Shown one piece after another: positions 58,120 to 64,000 of a DNA stretch of 64,000 nt. The DNA is from Pseudomonadota bacterium (GTDB taxonomy: Bacteria; Pseudomonadota; Gammaproteobacteria; Burkholderiales; Rhodocyclaceae): positions 1 to 64,000 of the forward strand of contig JAGTRX010000005.1 in NCBI GenBank assembly GCA_018262285.1. The letters run 5' to 3'. The notes under the pieces were generated by a model that searched no databases, had not been told where the DNA came from, and saw only the letters and a program-made list of their open reading frames with translations. Numbering within the stretch: the stretch's first letter is position 1; every line of letters begins with the position of its first letter. The position numbers and the translations under genes are program-made.

Positions 58120-60015
58120 TTATTCCGACGATGAATGCCCCTTCTCCAAACCATCCAGTTCCGCCAGCGTGCGGCCGGAAAGGGCGCGGTTGATATTCTG
58201 GTCCATGCGGCGCTGGGCGAATTCCTGCGTGACCTGCCCCAGTTCATCCATCATCTGATTGATCTTGAGACGATTGTCGCCCAGTATGGTGGTCTGCAAT
58301 TTGCCAATGGCAGTCTGAATCTGGGTAATTTCGGTGGCGGCGAGCAGGTGCGCGTCCTGTGCCAGCGCCGCGCTGGTGGCTTCGATCAGGCGCTGCGCTT
58401 CGACCTGCGCTTCCTTCAGCGCGCGGCGCATAGCATCGTCCTTGGCGTGCGCCATCGAATCCTTCAGCATGCCGGTCACTTCATCGTCGGAAAGCCCATA
58501 CGACGGCTTGACGGTGATGCTGGACTCAAGGCCGGTCGTCTGTTCACGGGCCGAAACGGAAAGCAGCCCGTCGGCATCGATCTGGAAAGTGACGCGGATG
58601 CGCGCCGCACCCGCCACCATCGGCGGAATGCCGCGCAATTCAAAGCGCGCCAGCGAACGGCAATGATCGACCATTTCGCGCTCGCCCTGCACAACATGAA
58701 TCGCCATCGCCGTCTGGCCGTCCTTGAAGGTGGTAAATTCCTGCGCCCGCGCCACCGGAATGGTCGAGTTGCGCGGAATCACCTTTTCGGCCAGTCCGCC
58801 CATGGTTTCCAGCCCGAGCGACAGCGGGATGACATCGAGCAGCAACCAGTCGTCACCGCTGGTGCGATTCCCCGCCAGCAGATTGGCCTGCGTCGCAGCA
58901 CCAATCGCCACCACCTTGTCGGGGTCGAGATTGGTCAGCGGCTGCTGGCCAAAAAATTCGCCCACCACCTGCTGCACCTGCGGCATGCGCGTGGCGCCGC
59001 CAACCATGACAACGCCCTTGATGTCTTCCGGCTTCAAGCCGGCATCGCGCAGCGCCTTTTTGACCGACTGCAGAGTCTTGGCAATCAGCGTTTTGGTGAT
59101 GCCGGCAAAGGACTCAACATCCAGTTTAAGGTCAATCACCTCGCCGGTGGAAAGCTGCGCCGTCAGCGGGGCTTCAGCGTGAGTGGTCAGATATTCCTTG
59201 GCTTCACGCGCCCGCGTCATGAGCAGGCGGGAATCGTGCGGCGACAACGGCTGCGGCCGGGCCTGTTCAAGCGTCCAGCAGAAAATGCGATGGTCAAAAT
59301 CGTCGCCACCCAAGGCCGAATCGCCGCCGGTGGACAAGACCTCGAAAATGCCGCGCGTCAGCCTGAGGATGGAAATATCGAAGGTGCCACCACCGAGGTC
59401 ATAAACAGCGTAAGTGCCTTCCGCCGCGTTATCGAGGCCATAGGCCACCGCCGCCGCCGTCGGTTCGTTGATCAGGCGCAGGACATTGAGTCCGGCGAGA
59501 CGGGCCGCATCCTTGGTCGCCTGACGCTGGGCATCGTCGAAGTAAGCCGGCACGGTGATGACCGCGCCCACCAGTTCGCCTCCCAACGCTGCCTCGGCCC
59601 GCAAGCGCAGACATTTGAGAATTTCGGCCGAAATCTCGACCGGGCTTTTAACCCCAGCACAGGTCTTGAGTTTGAGCATGCCCGGCGTATCGACGAAGTC
59701 GTAGGGCATGGCTTCGATATGGGCGATATCCTGGATTCCGCGCCCCATGAAACGCTTGACCGAAACGATAGTGTTCTTGGGATCGCGCGCTTGCTGGCGC
59801 TCCGCCGCGTGGCCAACTTCGGTGACACCATCCGGCAGATAGCGCACGATGGAAGGCAGCAAAGGGCGACCATGCTCATCGGCAAGCACCATCGCCTGAC
59901 CGCTGCGGACGGTGGCAACCAGCGAATTGGTAGTACCCAGATCGATGCCCACCGCCAGCTTGTGCTCATGCGGCAGCGCGGAATCTCCGGGTTCGGCAAT
60001 TTGAAACAGAGCCAT
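58120..60015 (-). CDS. hscA: Hsp70-type chaperone HscA
   Basis: 631 aa. [38 protein letters not shown] and [20 protein letters not shown] are the Hsp70 nucleotide motifs; the substrate-binding half is present ([20 protein letters not shown]). HscA with HscB acts on the LPPVK motif of IscU to pass on clusters. Start ATG 60015. Normally hscB is directly upstream; here a DUF429-like gene lies between. Confidence 0.97.
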   Translation of the reverse strand: MALFQIAEPGDSALPHEHKLAVGIDLGTTNSLVATVRSGQAMVLADEHGRPLLPSIVRYLPDGVTEVGHAAERQQARDPKNTIVSVKRFMGRGIQDIAHIEAMPYDFVDTPGMLKLKTCAGVKSPVEISAEILKCLRLRAEAALGGELVGAVITVPAYFDDAQRQATKDAARLAGLNVLRLINEPTAAAVAYGLDNAAEGTYAVYDLGGGTFDISILRLTRGIFEVLSTGGDSALGGDDFDHRIFCWTLEQARPQPLSPHDSRLLMTRAREAKEYLTTHAEAPLTAQLSTGEVIDLKLDVESFAGITKTLIAKTLQSVKKALRDAGLKPEDIKGVVMVGGATRMPQVQQVVGEFFGQQPLTNLDPDKVVAIGAATQANLLAGNRTSGDDWLLLDVIPLSLGLETMGGLAEKVIPRNSTIPVARAQEFTTFKDGQTAMAIHVVQGEREMVDHCRSLARFELRGIPPMVAGAARIRVTFQIDADGLLSVSAREQTTGLESSITVKPSYGLSDDEVTGMLKDSMAHAKDDAMRRALKEAQVEAQRLIEATSAALAQDAHLLAATEITQIQTAIGKLQTTILGDNRLKINQMMDELGQVTQEFAQRRMDQNINRALSGRTLAELDGLEKGHSSSE

Positions 60016-60095
60016 GATTTATCCTGAAAAACTAATTCTTTCACCGCAATGGAGCGACATGCCGCAAAGCAAAGATGAGTGGCTGAACATTATTT

Positions 60096-60683
60096 CTAAC
60101 ATGGAAACCAATAAGAAACGGTATGACCACTTGGGAAAAACGGAGCCTGCTCCTCCAACCGAATATCTTGCCAACCTGAGAAACGCTCTGCTGCAGCCCA
60201 AGCAGCAAACGCAGCAAGTGCTGCATCTCGCTCATGTTCGCTTGGGGCATTGGGAAGATTTTCCGAAATGAACTCTCTAGCGGCAGGATGAACGCGAAGA
60301 AGTGCCTTCGGATGCGCTTCTGTGACTATGACGGAAGGCCACAAATTCGCTGCTAGGCGCGCAACAAGTATGCCTTGGACTAAGCATGCACCTCGTAACG
60401 AATTGACATGCCCAACTGTGCCTGAACTTCCGCCAGCGGCACAGACCAACTTACGAATGAATGCATCAGCTCTACGATCCCCCTCAGATACCCAGTAAAG
60501 CGGGGCATCGATTCCAACTGCTACCGGCGCCTCGTTAGCCGATTGTTTTGCTTCATTTAACGCAATCAATGCACTCGACGATATACCCGTCTTGAGAGCG
60601 ACAGGTAAACCAGACTCGCCAATTTGCAAGCTCGCCCAACCGAAACTCTTCAAGCCACCAGGATCAAAGCCAAGTAGATTCAT
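60096..60683 (-). CDS. DUF429-like predicted nuclease inserted in the isc operon
   Basis: 195 aa. Acidic residues in the RNase H-like layout: Asp in LLGFDPGG, Asp in VAVGIDAPLYW, Glu in VTEAHPKALL and Asp in ERDAALAAFAAWAA. This fits DUF429, predicted nucleases of unknown role. Base composition is visibly lower in GC than hscA and hscB, and inverted-repeat ends (about 60039 and 60705-60754) lie on both sides. It may be a late insertion that still sits in the operon direction. The family call is by pattern only. Confidence 0.65.
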   Translation of the reverse strand: MNLLGFDPGGLKSFGWASLQIGESGLPVALKTGISSSALIALNEAKQSANEAPVAVGIDAPLYWVSEGDRRADAFIRKLVCAAGGSSGTVGHVNSLRGACLVQGILVARLAANLWPSVIVTEAHPKALLRVHPAAREFISENLPNAPSEHERDAALAAFAAWAAAERFSGWQDIRLEEQAPFFPSGHTVSYWFPC

Positions 60684-60704
60684 GACACTCCAAATACATA
60701 ACTA

Positions 60705-60754
60705 TTCCTTCGCGGCCCTTTGCGTCTTCGCGCCTTTGCGGTAAATGTCTTTTC
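60705..60754. repeat. dispersed repeat, family 1 (half element)
   Basis: ccttcgcggccctttgcgtc followed by ttcgcgcctttgcggtaa, like the right end of the element at 11350-11467. The possible left partner (tttcaccgcaatggagcg, near 60039) lies on the other side of the DUF429-like gene. Confidence 0.55.
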
Positions 60755-60760
60755 CAAAGC

Positions 60761-61288
60761 TCACTCTTCCAACGCCGCCAGGGCATCCTCAATTTCGGTC
60801 AACAATCTTTCCATAAACATCAGCCGGCGCACCGCCTCGGCCGCTTTCGGCCAATCCGCCAACTCATCAATCAAGGCTGCCAGTTCGCCATAGTGCGCGG
60901 TCAGATCAGCGTTCAAGCGCTCAAGCAATTGTTCCAGTTCGTGATGGTCGCCACCGGCACGGGCATCGGCCACCGCCTCGCGCCATTCCATCTGCTCCAT
61001 CAGGAATTCGGCGGGCATGGCGGTATTCTTGTCGGCCTGCACGTCGTGGCCTGCCAGATGCAGCAGGTATTTCGCCCGTTCCAGCGGTTTTTTCAGGGTG
61101 CGATAGGCTTCGTTGGCCTGCGTCGCCCACTGCATGGATAAGCGCTTTTCTGCATCGCCCGCTGCCGCGAAGCGGTCGGGGTGAACCTCGGCCTGCAAGT
61201 CTCGGTAACGACGGTCGAGTTCAGCCAGCTCCAGCGCAAAACGCCGAGGCAGGTCGAACAACGAGAAAAAATCAGCGGTTAAATCCAC
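60761..61288 (-). CDS. hscB: J-domain co-chaperone HscB
   Basis: 175 aa from GTG 61288, with GAGG seven bases upstream; a TTG one codon earlier is an alternative. DFFSLFDLPRRFALELAEL, EVHPDRFAAAGDAEKRL (HPD motif) and ATQANEAYRTLKKPLERAKY form the J domain; the C-terminal helices bind IscU. It stimulates HscA. Confidence 0.95.
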   Translation of the reverse strand: MDLTADFFSLFDLPRRFALELAELDRRYRDLQAEVHPDRFAAAGDAEKRLSMQWATQANEAYRTLKKPLERAKYLLHLAGHDVQADKNTAMPAEFLMEQMEWREAVADARAGGDHHELEQLLERLNADLTAHYGELAALIDELADWPKAAEAVRRLMFMERLLTEIEDALAALEE

Positions 61289-61303
61289 CAAAGCACCTCA
61301 AAA

Positions 61304-61400
61304 CTCCCCTCCCCCCTCGCGGGGGAGGGGCTGGGGGAGAGGGGGCGGATCGTTGCTCGTTACCCCTCTCCCTAACCCTCTCCCGCAAGGGGAGAGGGGA
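61304..61400. repeat. dispersed intergenic repeat, family 4
   Basis: ctcccctcccccctcgcggg...ggggagagggg paired with cccctctccctaaccctctc...gcaaggggagagggg: nested G/C-rich inverted repeats between iscA and hscB. Related sequence lies in the 5' end of the AMMECR1 gene near 28803-28855. Confidence 0.75.
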
Positions 61401-61423
61401 CTTAGAACCGATGGCCCAGCCAC

Positions 61424-61747
61424 CTAAACCGTGAACGATTCGCCGCAGCCACATTGGTCTTTGACATTGGGGTTATTGAACTTGAAGCCCTCGTTCAATC
61501 CTTCCCGCGCATAGTCCAACTCCATGCCATCGAGGTAAGGCAGACTCTTGGCATCGACCACCACCTTGACGCCATTGCTCTCAAACACGGTATCGTCTTC
61601 GCCGGTTTCGTCGACAAATTCCAGCTTGTAAGCCATGCCGGAACAGCCGCTGGTGCGCACACCCAAGCGCAGGCCGAAGCCCTTGCCGCGCTTGGTCAGG
61701 TAATTGGCCACATGCTTGGCCGCCTTTTCAGTCAGAGTCACTGGCAT
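61424..61747 (-). CDS. iscA: A-type iron-sulfur carrier IscA
   Basis: 107 aa. The three ligands are in [14 protein letters not shown] and [32 protein letters not shown] opens the family domain. IscA carries clusters or iron to [4Fe-4S] targets. One base separates it from iscU. Confidence 0.96.
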   Translation of the reverse strand: MPVTLTEKAAKHVANYLTKRGKGFGLRLGVRTSGCSGMAYKLEFVDETGEDDTVFESNGVKVVVDAKSLPYLDGMELDYAREGLNEGFKFNNPNVKDQCGCGESFTV

Positions 61748-61748
61748 A

Positions 61749-62132
61749 TCAATCTCCGTGCTTTTTCTTGTAGTCGGCCACCGCCGCCTTGATGGCGTCT
61801 TCAGCCAGAATGGAACAATGGATTTTCACCGGCGGCAGCGCCAGTTCTTCGGCGATGTCGGTATTCTTGATCGTCAGCGCCTGATCGACGCTTTTGCCCT
61901 TGACCCATTCGGTCACCAGCGAGGACGAGGCAATGGCCGAGCCGCAACCATAGGTCTTGAATTTAGCGTCTTCGATGACGCCATCCTTGTTGACCTTGAT
62001 CTGCAATTTCATCACATCGCCGCAGGCCGGTGCACCGACCATGCCAGTGCCAACGCCCTCTTCTTCCTTGGCGAAGGAGCCAACATTACGCGGGTTTTCG
62101 TAGTGGTCGATGACCTTTTCGCTGTAGCTCAT
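61749..62132 (-). CDS. iscU: iron-sulfur scaffold IscU
   Basis: 127 aa. Cluster ligands in [32 protein letters not shown] and [16 protein letters not shown], the HscA docking motif, is intact. Clusters are built here from IscS sulfur. It lies 10 bp after iscS. Confidence 0.97.
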   Translation of the reverse strand: MSYSEKVIDHYENPRNVGSFAKEEEGVGTGMVGAPACGDVMKLQIKVNKDGVIEDAKFKTYGCGSAIASSSLVTEWVKGKSVDQALTIKNTDIAEELALPPVKIHCSILAEDAIKAAVADYKKKHGD

Positions 62133-62142
62133 AGTTTTCTCC

Positions 62143-63375
62143 TTAGTGTGCCGCCCACTGCACAGTATTCAAATCAACGCCTTCCTGGACCATTTCCCAG
62201 AGCGGCGACATTTCGCGCAGCTTGCCGATCTTCTGGTGCAATTGTGCGATGGCGTAATCGATTTCCTCTTCGGTCGTAAAGCGGCCAAGAGTGAAGCGGA
62301 TGGAGGAATGCGCCAGTTCGTCGTTGCGACCGAGCGCCCGCAGTACGTAGGACGGTTCCAGACTGGCCGAGGTACAGGCCGAACCGGAAGAGACCGCCAG
62401 ATCCGGCAGCGCCATCATCATCGATTCACCTTCGACGTAGGCGAAGCTGATATTCAGGTTGTGCGGCACGCGATGGTCAAGATCGCCATTGACGTAGGTC
62501 GCCGGCAAATCCTGAATGCCTTGCAGCAGACGGTCGCGTAGCGCCCCGATGCGCTGGTTTTCTTCAGCCATTTCGGCCTTGGCAATGGCATAGGCCTCGC
62601 CCATGCCGACGATCTGGTGCGTTGCCAGTGTGCCGGAACGGAAACCGCGCTCATGACCGCCGCCGTGCATCTGCGCTTCCAGCCGCACGCGCGGTTTGCG
62701 GCGCACATACAAGGCGCCGATGCCCTTGGGGCCGTAGGTCTTGTGGGCGGAAAAGCTCATCAGATCGACCTTGAGCGCCACCAGATCAATGTCCACCTTG
62801 CCGGTCGCCTGCGCTGCATCAACGTGGAAAATGATGCCCTTGCTGCGGCACAACTCGCCGATTTCGGCAATCGGCTGGATGACGCCGATTTCATTGTTGA
62901 CGAACATCACCGACACCAGCACGGTATCGGGACGCAAGGCCGCCGCCAGGACTTGCAGGTCAATAAGACCGTTTTCCTGCACATCGAGGTAAGTCACTTC
63001 AAAGCCCTCGCGCTCAAGGTCGCGGCAGGTGTCGAGCACCGCCTTGTGTTCGGTCTTGACCGTGATGATGTGCTTGCCCTTGGTCCCGGCATAGAAATGC
63101 GCCGCGCCCTTGATGGCAAGATTGTTCGATTCGGTTGCGCCAGACGTCCAAACAATCTCCTTGGGGTCGGCATTGACCAGCGCCGCTACTTGGGCACGCG
63201 CATTTTCGACCGCTTCGTCGGCCACCCAGCCAAAGCTGTGCGAACGCGAGGCAGGATTGCCGAATTGCTCGGTCAAGTAGGGGATCATTTTCGCGGCAAC
63301 ACGCGGATCGACCGGGGTTGTCGCCGAATAATCCAGATAGATGGGCAGTTTCATGACATTTTCACTTTCATTCAA
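62143..63375 (-). CDS. iscS: cysteine desulfurase IscS
   Basis: 410 aa from ATG 63375 (AGAGG six bases upstream); ATG 63354 ([14 protein letters not shown]) is the start used in many relatives. PLP site [30 protein letters not shown], and the sulfur-carrying Cys in [16 protein letters not shown]. It supplies sulfur from cysteine for clusters, tRNA thiolation and cofactors. A second desulfurase gene lies 13 bp upstream. Confidence 0.97.
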   Translation of the reverse strand: MNESENVMKLPIYLDYSATTPVDPRVAAKMIPYLTEQFGNPASRSHSFGWVADEAVENARAQVAALVNADPKEIVWTSGATESNNLAIKGAAHFYAGTKGKHIITVKTEHKAVLDTCRDLEREGFEVTYLDVQENGLIDLQVLAAALRPDTVLVSVMFVNNEIGVIQPIAEIGELCRSKGIIFHVDAAQATGKVDIDLVALKVDLMSFSAHKTYGPKGIGALYVRRKPRVRLEAQMHGGGHERGFRSGTLATHQIVGMGEAYAIAKAEMAEENQRIGALRDRLLQGIQDLPATYVNGDLDHRVPHNLNISFAYVEGESMMMALPDLAVSSGSACTSASLEPSYVLRALGRNDELAHSSIRFTLGRFTTEEEIDYAIAQLHQKIGKLREMSPLWEMVQEGVDLNTVQWAAH

Positions 63376-63388
63376 GACCTCTTAATCT

Positions 63389-64000
63389 TCAGATCGTCAC
63401 AGCGCTCATTCGTTTCAAAGAAACCGAAATTTCTTGCAATGCAGCAAGAAAACGCTCGATCTGATCCTGAGTATTCGCCATCCCCAGGCTCACCCGCACC
63501 GCGCCAAGCGCCATTTCCGGCGCCACCTGCATCGCCAGTAACACATGCGACGGCCCCGGATGCACGCTGGAACAGGCCGAACCGCTCGCCACCGCAAAAC
63601 CGGCACGGTCGAGCTTACCAACCAGTGTTTCGCCATCGATTTCCGGCAGCGCGAAAAAACTCGTATTGGGCAGACGCTTGGCCGCTTGAGCAAAAATTGT
63701 CGCGCCCAAGGCCAGCAATCCCGCCTCCAAATGGTCACGCAAGGCTTGCAGACGCTGCGGCGTTTCATTCAGACGCTGCGCTGCCAATTCACAAGCCATG
63801 CCAAACCCGACAATGGCCGCGACGTTTTCGGTGCCAGAACGTAACTCGCGTTCCTGACCACCACCGGCAATGAGCGGCTGCAATCCCATGCGCTTGTCGA
63901 CGACCAGCGCCGCTGCGCCTTGCGGGCCATAAACCTTGTGCCCTGAAACCGTCATGGCGCAAACCCCAGCCGCATTGAGCGCCCGAAAACCCAGTGGCAA
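63389..64000 (-). CDS. second cysteine desulfurase, C-terminal part (cut by window edge)
   Basis: 203 aa visible; the N-terminus lies beyond the window. PLP Lys in MTVSGHKVYGPQGAAALVV, GGGQERELRSGTEN and the Cys in VASGSACSSVHPGPSHVLLAM are present. It is a NifS/IscS-type class V aminotransferase, clearly different from IscS just downstream. In many Betaproteobacteria the isc cluster starts with iscR followed by such a second desulfurase; iscR would lie outside the window. Confidence 0.9.
   Translation of the reverse strand: MPLGFRALNAAGVCAMTVSGHKVYGPQGAAALVVDKRMGLQPLIAGGGQERELRSGTENVAAIVGFGMACELAAQRLNETPQRLQALRDHLEAGLLALGATIFAQAAKRLPNTSFFALPEIDGETLVGKLDRAGFAVASGSACSSVHPGPSHVLLAMQVAPEMALGAVRVSLGMANTQDQIERFLAALQEISVSLKRMSAVTI

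Noticed and set aside
58135..60027. A 630-codon plus-strand frame opposite hscA
   Set aside because: Mirror frame of a fully conserved Hsp70 gene; composition is not protein-like.
60014..60271. An 85-codon plus-strand frame between hscA and the DUF429-like gene
   Set aside because: It overlaps the minus-strand DUF429-like gene and the hscA start, with no ribosome site or recognisable sequence.

Overview
The window reads as chromosomal DNA of a betaproteobacterium, most likely Rhodocyclales (Dechloromonas/Azonexus-like; genus is inference). Signs are the mla - ABC transporter - murA - hisG - hisD gene order, a short-form HisG, the isc operon order, PHB-degrading esterases, pyruvate phosphate dikinase and many signalling proteins. 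I saw no rRNA, tRNA, CRISPR array or transposase gene.

The standout locus is at about 1005-6780. It is a compact RiPP (ribosomally synthesised, modified peptide) island: a SagB-type FMN dehydrogenase (1094-2518), a 240-aa precursor (2642-3364), a tandem GNAT acetyltransferase (3446-4339, minus) and a fused RRE / E1-like / YcaO cyclodehydratase (4362-6677, minus). The precursor has almost no leader. It is nine tandem units, each with a DE(E/D)L recognition-like motif, a short spacer, a Cys-rich core (usually CxxC) and often a PAE/PE-type follower. The island lies between hisG and a CDF cation transporter and is bracketed by two diverged direct copies (865-992 and 6785-6921) of the hisG/transporter intergenic region, including start fragments of both genes. 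It therefore looks acquired. No transporter, peptidase or immunity gene is visible inside it.

7.8-15.2 kb (minus strand): TerB-like protein, murA, a YadG/YadH-type ABC exporter and the full mlaFEDACB lipid-transport operon. 15.4-18.2 kb: ppdK. 18.3-20.8 kb: an SDR / 100-aa unknown / SCP2-type thiolase operon. 20.8-26.4 kb: a CobD-like membrane protein, an HDOD protein, a small domain protein, a degenerate GGDEF-EAL protein and thpR. 26.6-27.7 kb: ispDF. 27.9-31.1 kb: the AmmeMemoRadiSam trio B, A and radical SAM, plus an alpha/beta-hydrolase-like protein that has lost its nucleophile.

31.1-45.8 kb: hybrid histidine kinase, a 1410-aa membrane protein with internal duplication, a chemoreceptor, mfd (carrying an in-frame 56-bp palindrome) and an OmpR/EnvZ-type pair. 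46.0-55.5 kb: an LpqC-type esterase, a small secreted protein, a second esterase, a histidine kinase flanked by a duplicated fragment of that esterase, DAHP synthase, a DUF1015 protein, a LuxR solo and a secreted PHB depolymerase. 55.5-64.0 kb: another histidine kinase and the isc cluster (second desulfurase, iscS, iscU, iscA, hscB, hscA, fdx, iscX), with a DUF429-like gene wedged between hscB and hscA. Several dispersed inverted-repeat families occupy intergenic spaces.
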